Under the pieces are notes generated by a model. That model was given only the letters and a program-made list of their open reading frames with translations, was not told the origin of the DNA and ran no database searches. From Echiichthys vipera (Eukaryota; Chordata; Actinopteri; Perciformes; Trachinidae): DNA of 64,000 nt. Position 1 is the stretch's first letter; the number at the start of each line of letters is the position of its first letter. The position numbers and the translations under genes are program-made. This document shows positions 1 through 19,771 of the stretch, piece after piece. Where the stretch lies: assembly GCA_963691815.1 (NCBI GenBank), contig OY829650.1:6893527-6957526 (forward strand), read 5' to 3'.

Positions 1-604
1 GGCACTCCGCCTCACCCTGATGATCTGAGAAGTAGATCCCTGCCACACCACAAACCTTATTCCCCTCAAACTGAAGCAGTGTGTTCTCCTTAGGGTGCTT
101 TTTAGCCCAGCTCCATGCCTGCCCTGCTATCAGCACTCCTCCTCCGGCTTTCATAAATGCTACCAGGTCCTTCAGGTCTGCTCCCACGCTGTAGGCATCT
201 GTCACATACACACCAACCCCCAGATTGTTACTAAAGCCCCCCACAACTTTGGCCTGGAAGCTGGATTTGCCGAGGTTATCAGCGACCGCCTTGATGTTAT
301 TTTGGACCCCAACAGACAGGTTGTCGGATCCATCTCCTCTGAGCCAGGTCAGAGCGTTCGCTACCAGAGCAGGAAAGGCCATTAAGTAGTCCTCATGTCC
401 CAGGACCACAATCCGTCCACAGCCGTACAAAGAGGCTGCCATCAGAGCCTGGCCTCGGCTGTTCATTGCTAAAGGAAAGGCATGGTCTCCAGTAAGCAAC
501 AGGTCACTGGGAACACAGGGGCCACAGAGGTTTAGCTCTCTAAAGCCCCTCATCAGGGCCACGTAGGCCTCTTCATCGTGGTTTTGGCTGGGTTGGTTGG
601 ACAT
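1..604 (-). CDS. tcaf: TRPM8 channel-associated factor (TCAF/FAM115 family), N-terminal part
   Basis: Reading the minus strand from the ATG at 604, one open frame runs without a stop to the window edge, giving about 201 residues. It starts MSNQPSQNHDEEAYVALMRG and contains the family stretches GCGRIVVLGHEDYL (around residue 65) and GGGVLIAGQAWSW (around 155). TCAF proteins bind the cold-sensing channel TRPM8, affect its trafficking and gating, and have a C-terminal peptidase M60-like domain, which would lie outside this window. A splice-acceptor-like CTTCAG lies just upstream of the ATG (plus about 622-626), so the start codon probably sits near the 5' end of exon 2. Family membership is by recalled similarity to human TCAF1. 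Whether this is the TCAF1 or TCAF2 counterpart cannot be told. Confidence 0.85.
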   Translation of the reverse strand, partial: MSNQPSQNHDEEAYVALMRGFRELNLCGPCVPSDLLLTGDHAFPLAMNSRGQALMAASLYGCGRIVVLGHEDYLMAFPALVANALTWLRGDGSDNLSVGVQNNIKAVADNLGKSSFQAKVVGGFSNNLGVGVYVTDAYSVGADLKDLVAFMKAGGGVLIAGQAWSWAKKHPKENTLLQFEGNKVCGVAGIYFSDHQGEAEC

Positions 605-929
605 CTTGAGAGGGATGGATGCTCTGAAGGTTGAATGAAAAGGGGGGAGAGCAGATAGCAAAACAAGGTGTGTTGAGACAGATTCATGTTGGTGAACGCG
701 GTTTAACAGTTGCACCTACATGTATGTTGTGTCAGTTGGTTGTCCAGTGGGAAAAGAAAGAGATTCAACTAAAAGAAGGTCTAATGTACTGCTGGAAGCT
801 AATGTGTTACACTTTTATACCAATTACAAAAACAACATAGAAATACAAAATTAGTTTAAAGATCAACGGATAATTAGCTTTTCATTACAACCAAACACTA
901 GCTTAAAGCTCAAAGTTATGTTGTTTTAC

Positions 930-985
930 CTGAAAGTCGAGTTGTCTTTCTGCTTGTAGTATTATACCGTTTTCCAGGCACGCAA
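930..985 (-). other. Candidate 5' non-coding exon of the TCAF gene
   Basis: On the minus strand, the sequence ending at plus 930 reads ...GACTTTCAG followed by GTAAAACAA, a reasonable splice donor. It lies about 300 bp upstream of the acceptor that precedes the TCAF start codon. The upstream limit is a guess. No TATA box was identified, so this is only a candidate leader exon. Confidence 0.3.
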
Positions 986-1408
986 TCCACCAAGGACACT
1001 TTCTGACAGAAGAGGAAATAAAAATGAGAGCAGGTACAGGATTAAGTATATCAGGGAAATGAAAACAGGAGGAGTGACTTCAGTGAGCACAACCCAGTGG
1101 CAGACTATTAATGACTGCCAAGAACAATCATCAGCGGAGAGCAGGGATGAGAACACCCGCCTGTCAACATAGTCAGACTGTATATTTTGGACCAGGCCAC
1201 ACCCTGAATAATAGGTAACCTGCTTATCCTGTCGGTGTTAGTCAATATTTGAGGATGTTGAGAGCACAACACTATGGCTGTGAAACAGACCAACAGGCTG
1301 ATCTTTGTTTTTGTTTCATGATGACAATTCAAATTATTCAATTGATTCATTAAATGATAATTCATATTTAGTTTTTGTAAACACCATCCATTCTTTAAAT
1401 GTAGTGTA

Positions 1409-1510
1409 TTCAATTCAATTCAATTCAATTCAAAAAACGTTATTTGTCCCCGGGGGGCAATTCAGGGCACACAGAGCAGCAAATAACGACAGTGCAACTA
1501 TACAAAAACA
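1409..1510. repeat. (ATTCA)n run joined to a dispersed repeat end
   Basis: Five ATTCA units are followed by a stretch containing TTATTTGTCCCCGGGGGGCAATT. A related motif (TTTATT-GTCC) appears at 15905 and 56437 of this window, and such ends are frequent at retroelement termini in fish. The element class is not certain. Confidence 0.45.
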
Positions 1511-1909
1511 TTTTAACCTAACAACAAGAATAAAGTGTAAAAGAAGAATAAGTGTCAGGATGCTAGTGTGTCAGTACAGGTAGAATAAGTGTCAGGATGT
1601 TAGTGTGTTAGTACAGGTTAGATACGGAGGACATCGTCTGCGTGAGATGTAGAAAGACATGCGTGTATCAGATGTAAGCAGACATGTGAACGGGTGTATA
1701 TGATGTAAACAATGTAAACATGCAGTAGACTGTTGAAACAGGTATGAACAGAACTGTAGTGCAGAAAAGATATATGTTTATGGGCCTATCCTATTTTTAG
1801 AGGATATATTGAAACATGTCATTTAAAAAAAAGGATAGAATAATGTAACATGCAGCCTATGATCTACTGGAACATGTCTTGGACATTTTCTATGAAGCTC
1901 TAAATTAGC

Positions 1910-2372
1910 CAGTGGTGGAAGAAGTACTCAGAGCTTTTACATAAGTAAAAGTAGCAACACACTCACTCACTGTAAAAAGTAAAAGTCCTGCATTCAAAAT
2001 GTTACTTAAGGAAAAGTACAAAAATATCAACAAAATGCATATAGTATGTAGTATGCAGAATGGCTCATTTCAGAATATTACTGTATATGATTTTAACTAT
2101 CGATAGATTCACATTAATATCATTTTAATGTTGCAGCTGCTAAAGGTGGGGCTAATTTTATGTACTCTATATACTGCTTTGTATCTTAATGTACAACAAT
2201 GTGTGCTATTTTATTTGTTAATGAATGTAGTGGAGTAAAAGGTACAACATTTCCTCTGAAATGGAGTGGAGTAGAAGTGTAAAGTAGCATAAAATGTATC
2301 TAAAAAAGTGTAAAAAGTATCTCAAAATTGTCCAGTACTTGAGTACATGTACGTAGTTGCTTTCCACCATTG
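1910..2372. mobile_element. Non-autonomous hAT-type MITE, complete with target-site duplication
   Basis: The 463-bp element starts CAGTGGTGGAAG and ends CTTTCCACCATTG, a pair of short imperfect terminal inverted repeats. It is flanked on both sides by the identical octamer AAATTAGC (1902-1909 and 2373-2380). An 8-bp duplication with CAGNG-type ends is the hallmark of the hAT superfamily. The interior is AT-rich (AAGTAAAAGT motifs) with no transposase frame. The intact ends and duplication suggest a fairly recent or well-preserved insertion. Confidence 0.85.
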
Positions 2373-3102
2373 AAATTAGCCAAAACAAGCCAAAGCACAC
2401 AAAACAAAAGGTTTCTCCAAGCAACCAACCAGCCTAAATTTCAAAACCTGGCTACCCTTGTATGGAGAAAAAAGACATTGTATTCATGCAAACCAAAATG
2501 ACGAACAGATATTATTAGACACTCATTCGTTGTACACATTTCTGTGCATATTTAGCTCGGTTTGAAGGCCTACTAGCTCGTTTATTATGCTATTTTCACT
2601 GCGCCCTTGTCCTCAGCTTTCTCTGACTCTTGTCTGACTGACTGAGTGGAGCAGGAAATAGATGCGTCACTGAGGTAACGTTGGTTACCGTCTTTCACAA
2701 CAAACTCATACGGAAATTCACGAACATTTTTATTACCTGCTCGGTCTTCTGTGTCATGACATTATGAGACTATGCGAAATGTTTTTGAAAACCCGGAAAA
2801 GTAAAAAAAAAAAAAAAAAAAAAAAATCATGGTCGGAACCTTTAAGGAAGGTCTCGTTTCTACACGAACGTATTTTTCTGATGGACCGTGGGTACATGGC
2901 GCAAAAGAAACCCCCTCCGGTTGTTTTTATTTTTACTCTAACTTCCACAGCCAACTCGGAAACAAATGCGTTGTGTGAAAAGTAAACACATATTTAAAGT
3001 ATACGCATTTAATTAGTATTTTATTTCTGTGTCTGTTCTTAATTGTATGAACCGGTGCGTTCACAAACACCTATAAATAGTAAGGAAAGTAGAAAGTCTC
3101 AG

Positions 3103-10593
<7,491 letters not shown>

Positions 10594-11118
10594 TTGGACA
10601 GCTGGCTTTCTAACACCTTTGACTCCCACATTGCTTCACATGACTGTCACAGAATTAAAAAAAAAAACAGACGATAGCTAGTGAAGCAGCTGAGGTGTGA
10701 GATACAACTAACAAGCAACAGTCATAGAAAAAAAAAAACATGACAAGTTAGCCAGGAGACACCGGCGTGTGTTTCCGATCCACACTGACATGTGTGCAAT
10801 GCTTGTATGCCCTATCTTATATGCATACTGTATGGCAAATTGCCTCTAAATTCAAAGTGAGACCAGTGGTGTTTACTAGACTTGCATTAAATCATAGTTT
10901 TATCAAAGTATCCATATGCATGCACATATATATTTCCATTACATACAGGTATGTGCCTCAGGAAGGGATTATGCATGTTACACATGTTGACTTTTGAACG
11001 AATACTGTGAGAAAACAAGAAAAAAAATACTTTTTTTATGTTGCATTTGACAAAACATCTCCCTTTCCAAGAGACTTGAGTTGTGACTACAAAAATAATC
11101 AACTGTATTCCATTAGAC

Positions 11119-11124
11119 AATAAA
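11119..11124 (+). promoter_or_regulatory. PNKP polyadenylation signal
   Basis: AATAAA lies 526 bp after the PNKP stop, followed by a T-rich stretch. The complement gene's stop codon on the other strand is only 121 bp further on, so the two 3' ends are convergent and may overlap. Confidence 0.65.
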
Positions 11125-11244
11125 GTTTTGGCAAACACTTGATATTACTGAGGATTGGTTATGATTATTCCTGCGGGAGCTCCATTGCATTCTACATGTG
11201 GTATTATAGCTAAGCAGTTGTCAGCTGATTGTTAATGGATGTTC

Positions 11245-14200
11245 TCAGTCAAGCTCAGGCAGGAACTGGATCTCTTCACCCAGGTACTCTTTGAGCCACG
11301 GCATTATCTTGAACAGGTCGATGTGAAAGTCTCGAGCGTCGGGAGGCGGACTGTCGCTGCTGTACTTTCTCAGAGCTGGGTCGAGGGAGTTGCATATGTC
11401 CGTGGTGCCCCAGCTCACGACTCCCACCTGGAGATGAAAGCATGAGACATGAGACACCGTGTGTAAGAATAACTTTATTTATTTATTTTTTAAAGTGAAA
11501 AACTTGCTGACCTGAAAATAGCGACTCCTTTTTTGCAGAAACAGGGATCCACCAGAGTCACCTATACAAAAAAAGAGAAAACGTCACTTATGCGAATCCC
11601 ATGCAGGTCAAACTGTGGCATCTATGTAATACAGTGAGTGCAGAGTCCAGACCTTTACAGGTGATGGCATGCTTGTATCCCGGGGATCCCCCAGAACAGA
11701 GGAATCTGTCGGGTATATACTCATCCAAAGTCACATTGGTGGGCTCTTTGAGTGTTTGCATCGCCTTCTCCACACAGCTAGGCCTCTGCAGACAGAAAAT
11801 GAGTTTCAGTGCAACACTTTCATAATAAAACAGACCTATATCCATCAACTGTCACCCACCTGACTCTTTGTGTGAATAAATGTGTGTTTGCGTTGGGAGT
11901 TCTTATGGATGAAAAGAGCTGCAGTCTCCTCGTGCGGCAGAAGTTCCTTCCCTTTATATTTATACACACACACATTCATTTAACTGAGAAATAATATCAA
12001 TATTTATACTATGCTAACAGGGAAAATAGTGCTCGCATACTCTTAATATGAATGTTTTTGCGGACTGTAAAGGTCACATACTGTGCTGCTGACAGGTGGA
12101 GTTGGCTTTCTTCAAGGCTCGGCTGGCTGGCACGGTACATGGCAAGCAGATAGGTCTGTTTCATGACAAAGTACACACACACAACACTGACACTTAAGAA
12201 CATTTATGTTAGTTGAATAAGTTGTATCCATGTTCTAAGCTGCATGCGGTTGCAGTAGAGTAAGGTATACTAGTTACAACCGGCCCTAGTGCTTGCTAGT
12301 TATTTAAGTTATCTTATTTCACATCTCGTGGGTCAGTAGGCACTCACTTGTGTGTGTATAAGCACTGCAAAAGTGAGTTTTTAATAATATATGCCCTTTA
12401 ATTTAAAGTAAGTTCTTTGAGCGCAGGTGAATCTGAGTCACTCATAAATGGCCCATTCTCCACTCAACACAGTTAGAGGTCCAGCTTTCTCCACCATGTG
12501 TCCCAGTGTAACCATACTGCCTGCACTGTCTATATGTATGCTCCTGCAAAATTGGAAATATGACAATTTGGGGTTTTTTAGGCTTTAAATCAGAGCCTTG
12601 TCGTTTTGGTTAGCTGCTTGTTATGGCAACATAAAAAAAGGGTAAGAAGTCACTGTAGACCTGCTGGTTGGTATAATATAATACTGAAGCAAGTAAAGCA
12701 TTGACACTTTGACAGTTTAAGTTTGGATTCCAAAAAGGACGGCTAAGTCTAGAAATGTGCTCTTCTCTTAGCCATCTTACCTGGCTCTCCAGGAGAGGGG
12801 GATACTCTTGTTCACCTGCACCAGAGCTACATCGTAGTCATAGAACTCTGATACATTTCTGTGTTTGAGGGCCCTGGTGTTGTACTTTGGGTGGATGATA
12901 ACTCTCTTTTTAACCACCACGCCCTCACCTGGGAACCAAAGAAGCTGCTTGTTAGGTCAACATAATAAAGGGGTAAGAAGTCAACAAGATGGTCAAAAGA
13001 CAGAACTCACTGTAGACCTGCTGTTTGCTTCAGTATAGTACTGAAGCAAGTGAGGCATTGACAGCTAAGTCAAGAAATGTGCTCTCTTCTTTTTCGGCCA
13101 CTCTCAAGTTTTCTCTTACATGAATCTTAATCTCCATAACATTTCCCCCGTACTGACACTGACCGTGACGTATGTGCACCTGCTGAGGGACTGGGTCTGT
13201 GCTCGCTCTGGCAAAGCAGTGAGCTGCTGTCAGCACCCAGTTCTGACTCACAATGGATCCAACACACGGCGTAGCCTGCAAAGGGAGAAAAGGGTGAAAA
13301 TACACTCCAGAGTATCCAAAGAATGGAGCAAAAATAAATAAATCTCCATTACGATTTTAGTGACCGACCATTGAGGTCGTCTCCACTCTGACGTGCCAGG
13401 GTCTGGTGAAGGCTTCCACATCCTTCCCCAATTCCTGAGCTACCCCACACATTGTCACACTCTTGTCACCTGTATTATGAAACATGGTTATATTTCCGTA
13501 ACTTAAATGTGTGAACTTTTCATATTGGTGCATTTGCATTGGGGTTTTTTTTCACTTCCAAGTTCATTTCATTGTAAAACAAAAAAAAACAGGTTCAAGT
13601 CTTTACAAAATAAAATTTTCTGCAGCTGAAATCATAAAAACACCCTAGGTTTGTGCCCTAGAGTCTAGAGCGAGCTCTTACTTACTAATGATCTGGTTGA
13701 ACATGTCTCCCAGTTCTTTATAGTTTTCCATGACAAAGACATGCTCCTCGCCACGTTTCTTGGAGGCTAAGGAGTTCAACTGATCTTTCTTCACAAGGGC
13801 CCCAATACCAAATACATAGACATCTGAAATCACAAACACAATAGTATTTATAATGCACAGGCAGCCATCAGGGCATCAGGGATATGAATGCTTCCAAGGC
13901 CCTTCCTTCCCTTCAAAATATGCCATTGCAACATAAATTCCGAACTTAGACAAATGGTAAATGTGGTGGTCTCCTTGTCAGTAAACAGAATTTGAAAATC
14001 ACCAATAAAAGACAATAAGTCAACAATAAGTCAAGACAAAGCAAAGTTATCAGCCAAGTAGGCTTGTATTCGCAGCAGTCAGTCTCAGTATGTTTTGTTC
14101 CTGAATTGTCTTCCAGCTTTTAGGTAGTTAAAAAATATTAAGTCATTTTCAGTGTAGGTTTACCAACATCAAGTTATAGATATGTCAGAGTAGAATGAAA

Positions 14201-17200
14201 TGTTTCTGAGCTGCACGCTGTTGTCCTGCTTGTTTGATATGTGGTTCTGTCGGTGGTGTTGACAATACAACTGTCACAATGTCGCCGTCTTAGTGACTTT
14301 ATTTAGCACTAATAACTGACGGACTGTTTGTGCAGCTTTAGCATACTTTGCCTTAACACAATATAAATAATAGGCTGCACCATTAGTTCACAATAAATTC
14401 ATATCGACCGAAACACACTTCCCTGGCCCAATATTGTTAATGACAGCAGTGGTACAAATATATAATAATATGATTTACAATATAGATACTTAAACATTTT
14501 TTTTGACCTTGTGTCTCATGAGGCCCCTGGTACTTAGTGTGGGACTTTAGGCCCCAGTAAGCCCGTATTAAGGTGCCGGACGCAACCATGTCAACACGTA
14601 TACACACACTAAAACAAACTTTGGTTTGAATATACCTGATTTCTTTCTGTGAAAGTAATTCTAATGTGTCAGTCCAGTTGCTTAAATGTACAGTAAATGT
14701 GCATGGTGTATTAAAACATTAAATAAAATCTTTTTTTAATCTTGATACCCAGCATTGTTTCATCTGTGTGATCCTGGGATGTGCCGCTGTAGCCCAGCAG
14801 ATTCCGGATCTGGGCCAGGGCAAGCTGAGGCTTTTTGCCTGTGTTGGAGTAACCTGCAGGCAGAAGGACACGAAGAAGAGGGAATTAACACCTCCAGTAG
14901 GCTATACCCTAAAGGTAATATTCCCTTTTCCCAATATCAAAAGAGCTCTGATGGGTTGAACAAGATTTGTATGAGCTAGAGATGCTCAGCAGATGTTTTT
15001 TTTCAGCATGTGTGTGAAATACATTTCTTGTGTCTTCACCATCTGTTTCTATGATGATGATATTCTGAGTCTCATTGAAATGGTTCTTTGCGCTGTTTTG
15101 CTTAAAAAAGGACATCAGTTCATTGACTCTGGACAGGGCAGCATGGAGGTTGGTGCCTGTCTTACGCCCATGGCCTGTAGATGAGCAGATGCAAAAGATT
15201 AGATGGTTAAAAAAAATGAATTGCTAAATAAAAAACACTGGTGCATCATGGTTGTAGTGTACTGTACTGATTTAGGAATACCACTAAACGTGAATTACAT
15301 GAATGAATACTGTGAATGAATGAAGTGATAACAAGCCCGGTCATACTAGTGTATTCAAACTCCTCCAGATACGATATGACGGTGTCGATGCTACTACTGG
15401 CGTCTGAGTCTGTTATGTCGACAATGTCTATAGCCACACTGGCAAATGACAATACATGGAACTTCAGCTGTACCTCGTAGCTGTCCAACTAGAAGGAGAC
15501 GAAGAACAAATGTTACACACCCTCTGAGATAGAAAGACAAACTAGTGCCGATTGGAATAAATATCTCTTTAACTCATATTTCTTGCTAAATCATGTAAGC
15601 TCATTTCATCACCTTTCTGATAAGAGCAATTGTGGCCTCCCTGGATAATTCAAAGTCCTTTGGTGTGATGCTTCCTGATGTGTCCAGTAAAATGTAGACA
15701 TTCATACGACTGCCTTCAGCCACGCGGAAGGTTCGGGCAAAGGACATCCTGACATCTAAAACACACAAACTTTTATTTAAAATCACATTGTTTATGCACT
15801 GTGGAAGTTAAACAAAATATGTACAAAGAAGGGACGAGGAAATCACGAGGAAGAAGAAGAAGAAGAAGAAGAAGAAGAAGAAGAAGAAGAAGAAGAAGAA
15901 GAATTACTTTTATTTATCCGCATGGGAAATTCAATTTTTTCACTCTGTTATTATTATAGAGGTTACACACACAGGCCCAAAATACACACATGCACAAACA
16001 AAGACACACAAAACGACCACAACGTGACACAAAACAACTGCAATGAGACACACAACGACTAGAAAGGCAGGAAGTGACTAACTGAATGCCAGAACAAATT
16101 AAACATACGTTTGTCAGACACTGAATCCGGAATGAGGACTTAAGGAGTACAAAGGCTAAGGTCAGTAACAAACACAGGCTAAGGTCAGTCACTAAACTCA
16201 TAAGACAAAATGGCGAGGAATAGATAAAAGCTGTCACAGGGAAACAAGACAAAAGGAGCACAGATACTAAAAACACTAGAGAAGGGGAGGCAGTGTGACA
16301 CAGGCGCAACACATAAGGGTGGGGCTGGTAATCACACAGGTGTAAATACAGGCGGACAGGAAGTGAAGGATCCTGAAACAAGACAACATGTGAGTGACCA
16401 AAATAAAACAGGAAACACAATACATGAAACATGAGGAAATACAAAAGAACTTGAGGAGTTGTGACAGAATTTGGCAGATTTGTCTGATTTACAGGCTACA
16501 AAATGGTTACAAAGAGACACAACCACAAAGAGACACAAAACAACCACAAAGAGACACAAATCCACCACAAAGTGACACAAAACCACCACAAAGAGACACA
16601 AATCCACCACATAGAGACATAAAAATACCACCGACACAAAACAACCACAAATAGATACAAAATTACCAAAAAGAGACACAAAACAACCACAAAGAGACAT
16701 AAAACCACCACAAAGAGACTGAAAACCACCATAAAGAGACACAAAACCACCACAAAGAGACTGAAAACAACCACAAAGAGACATAAAACCACCACAAAGA
16801 GACTGAAAACCACAACAAAGAGACACAAAACCACAAAGAGACATAAAACCACCACAAAGAGACTGAAAACCACCACAAAGAGACACAAATCCACCACAAA
16901 GTGACACAAAACAACCCCAAAGAGATACAAATGACCACAAAGAGACACAAAACCACCACAAAGAGATACAAAATGACCACAAAGAGACACAAAACCACCA
17001 TAAAGAGATACAAAATGACCACAAAGAGACACAAAACCACCACAAAGAGATACAAAATGAGCACAAAGAGACATAAAACGACCACTTAGAGACACAAAAC
17101 CTCAGAGAGATGTGTAAAAACTACTACTAAGAGATGTAAAACGACAAAAAAAGACCCAAAAGCATCACAAAGTGTGTGTCACTCTTGCTCCTATACAGGA

Positions 17201-19771
17201 AAGATGGTGGGATCTTTTGCACATCTGTGCCCAGGAGCCCATTGTCTCATAATCCCCCCATGATTATACCCACCTTTCTTTTTGGAGTCTGGGGAGAGTA
17301 CATCCATGATTCCTGCAAGTGACCCCGCCATGGCTGCTGCCACAACGCTGGGGGAGTCAAACATATTCGGACCTGCAGTAAAACACACAAGTTCACGCCT
17401 GTTTCATCATAATAAAATATTCCCCTGTGTATTGCTCTGGCACTGCTTTTCTGCCCAAAAAGGATAAAGGGAACAAAACAAAAAAAAAATTTGAAGAAAA
17501 AACGCCATTCTGCACCTTGGCAGCGTGGTGTAGAACCGCTCCACTCTCTGTTCTCAAGGCAAACCCTTTCAGCCGACCCAAGTAGATCCAGACCAGCCTG
17601 ACACCGGTAGATCACCTTCTCCCCTGTGCGAAACCGGCCTGCTGACCTCTGGGCCCCTGGTGGGACCCCTGGGTCACTACAGTCATCAGCTGCAGAGTCA
17701 CAACAGTAGACAAAATACACAATGATAAAAAGATCTCAGTTTATGTGGTTTTATAGAAATGTCCAGAACTTAATTGTGGAAAGATGAATATGTAGTACTT
17801 TGAAATGATGCACAAACAATCAAAAAAACATTGTAATTATACGTCTTTTTACACTGAACTGTAAAGGGTAAAAAAAAGTAAACGTAAGATTTGGTCAGTG
17901 ACGACTGTTTGCAGAGACCGTTTATATGCATTCATCAAAAGCAGCTTTACAATGTAAACCTCACTAAGACTGAGCTTAGTCAGCAATGTACCACTGGCCC
18001 TAAAATACCTGATGACCTGAGCTCAGGGCCCCATGCAAGTGGATATTCTCTTCTATATTCTCTATTACACTGATGTAAGAGGTGAAAATAAAGCCGTGTA
18101 TTGTACATAACTTAATTTATGTTTCACCACGAGCAAGGTTCGTAATGTTGTCCCTCCTCACCGTGGTTGTCACAGACAGGGGTGGTTCCTGTCCACTCCC
18201 CAGTGGCCGTGCAGTTCCTCTGGGCCGACCCGTGCAGGGCGAACCCTTCCTGGCACGAGAAGCTCTGTGTCGTCCCAACACGGGACCACTGGTCTCTGGG
18301 CCGGAAGTCCCCATGATCCAACTGGAGCTGGGCGGGACATAACATGTCTGGGAATGGGAAAGAGGAGGACATGCAGAAAAGAGGATGGAAGAGGAGGAGA
18401 GAAGGGGAGGATGAAAGCCTCAGACTGGTGTTTTGAGGTAAAACTGGTGCACCTGTGACACTGAATGCATCACCACCCGAACCCTTACCTTTGCATGTGG
18501 CCCGTGATGCTGGTCTGCCATTGGTTAATCTCATGGGCGACCATTCCCCTTCAGGGCTGCAGAGCCTGAAGCTGACTGGGAAAGGGTATTGGCCCGGGTC
18601 GCAGTGATAGGTCAGCACGCTGCCCTCCAGTCCTCCCTGGAGAGGAAACACATGATCACTACTGGAGCTATATTAAGTAACATGAAGCTTTCCAGTAAAG
18701 AGATGCTTGATTTGTTTCACTTTCCAGACCATGTAGTTCCTTTTTATCAGGATTGGAAAATGATACTCCTAATCCAGTGCTGTGCCTCATTTCTTTTTCT
18801 AACACATTATCATATCTTTCTAACACATTATTACGTAACTGTAACCATCTTTTATATATTTTAAATGACCTTGTATGCGTTTGAAATTTATGTTTTATGT
18901 GTTATTTTCCCCAATGCATTTCATTTTGTATGTAAAGCACTTTGAATTACCTTGTTGTTGAATTGTGCTATACAAATAAACTTGCCTTGCCTTGCCTTGC
19001 CTTGCCTTGCCTTGCCTTGCCTTGCCTTGCCTATATTAATGTTTTACAAACCTCCGTTTTGCCTATTTTCTGTACTTTTTTTCTTTTTCCCCTGTACTCC
19101 TGCAGTTAAGCACCTGTAACCCATGTTTTACAATGTTTTACATTTATTTCATTAGCCTTTAGCTTATAAATTGTATTTATATGCATACGTGTCTTGTAAA
19201 CATAAAGAACAACCACATCAGGGCAGCAGAACAGAAAAAAAATGCACTTCTCTTAGACATTTACCTAACATATCATCCTGATCAAAGACGATGAAAGATG
19301 TATTAAGGTGTACAGCAAAGAGCTGCGACCAACGATTGTATTCACTGTAATGTTTCTGAAAAATATTAAATAATTATAAAAAATGTCTATAATTACACGT
19401 TCTATTATCCACCTGATCAATTATTTATTTCATAATTTCATATTACTTCTTTACCTGTGAGTAGGTGACATGTCCACCTTTGAGGATCTCGTTGGTGGAG
19501 CAGTTCACGGGCTGTGGATCGTCGTATATTTCATCATCATAATACTCCTGCAGGGAAACTGGAGCACAAAGAGTAAAAGTGTTGACGATCAAAAACATGT
19601 GCACACACAAGCAAAAAGGGAACGCATTGACACAGCCATATGGTCTGGATCCATATACATTTGTGTGTGATCAAACTCAAATGTACAGTAAGTGTGCAAC
19701 ACAAAATTGAAATGCTCACCCTGCTGGATGGAGGTGAAGAATAGGATCCATAATATGGGCTTGACATACAT
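11245..19771 (-). CDS. c2/cfb: Complement factor B/C2-type serine protease (19 coding exons)
   Basis: This is the catalytic subunit of a C3 convertase, secreted into plasma. Coding exons, in transcript order: 19771-19720, 19558-19455, 18636-18489, 18347-18162, 17689-17516, 17372-17274, 15755-15613, 15488-15347, 15174-15040, 14853-14749, 13823-13686, 13469-13369, 13275-13164, 12928-12781, 12155-12082, 11951-11860, 11785-11653, 11561-11512, 11427-11245. They sum to 772 residues, near the usual 750-765. Order: signal peptide (MYVKPILWILFFTS), three CCP modules, a vWA domain with MIDAS DTSGS (279-283) and TGT, then a protease domain with His528 (TAAHC), Asp579 (YDYDVAL) and Ser698 (CKGDSGG). The Arg262-Thr263 bond (SFAR-TFRV) aligns with the activation cleavage site of human C2. 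There is no IVGG-type N-terminus to the protease, as is normal in this family. Factor B and C2 cannot be separated by eye. Confidence 0.93.
13824..14748. other. Factor B/C2 intron 10
   Basis: A 925-bp AT-rich intron between vWA exons. No embedded gene is seen. A GAGGCCCCTGGTAC motif near 14520 recalls the leader beside the minisatellite at 3285. Confidence 0.6.
15850..15903. repeat. (GAA)n microsatellite
   Basis: About 17 GAA units in the intron between vWA exon 7 and the exon at 17274, immediately before a retroelement tail. Confidence 0.9.
15905..16012. mobile_element. Retroposon tail, same family as 56437-56560
   Basis: The TTTTATTTATCCGCATGGGAAATTC stretch and the following CACACACAGGCCCAAAATACACAC match the block at 56437-56530 (TTTATTTGTCCCACAATGGGG ... 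ACACACAGGCCCGAAATACACAC). They are two copies of one dispersed element. This copy runs straight into DNA of the CACAAAACGACC minisatellite type. Confidence 0.65.
16500..17110. repeat. ~20-21-bp minisatellite (CCACAAAGAGACACAAAACCA) in factor B/C2 intron 6
   Basis: About 600 bp of imperfect tandem copies, near 28 units. Because the unit is close to 21 bp and lacks stops on the minus strand, it keeps long frames open there, producing pseudo-proteins such as (SLCGGFV)n and (VVVLCLF)n. These have no start context and no splice links, so I read it as non-coding. Confidence 0.9.
18880..19032 (+). mobile_element. Retroelement 3' tail ending in (CTTGC)n
   Basis: The stretch GTAAAGCACTTTGAATTACC ... 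GCTATACAAATAAACTTGCC is followed by ten CTTGC units (18981-19032). This layout, a conserved tail then a short tandem repeat, is a non-LTR or SINE 3' end. A related tail in reverse orientation occurs at 55018-55085, and a degraded one near 39790. Confidence 0.65.

Larger units (their letters stand above)
605..3102. other. TCAF-PNKP head-to-head intergenic region
   Basis: Divergent spacer of about 2.5 kb. It holds the candidate TCAF leader exon, an (ATTCA)n-tailed retrosequence near 1409-1500, a complete hAT-type MITE (1910-2372) and a run of 24 A at 2803-2826. I see no protein-coding gene. The PNKP promoter must lie in the last few hundred bases, but no TATA box is obvious. Confidence 0.6.

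Noticed and set aside
12430..12560. Candidate extra factor B/C2 exon between exons 14 and 15 (minus strand frame with several Cys)
   Set aside because: Exon 14 (ends phase 2) joins directly and in frame to the exon at 12155-12082 encoding PICLPCT, as in all family members.
16332..17095. Long overlapping minus-strand open frames (up to 244 codons) encoding (SLCGGFV)n-like repeats
   Set aside because: They come from the ~21-bp minisatellite, which lacks stops in several frames at once. No start context, splice link or family match.
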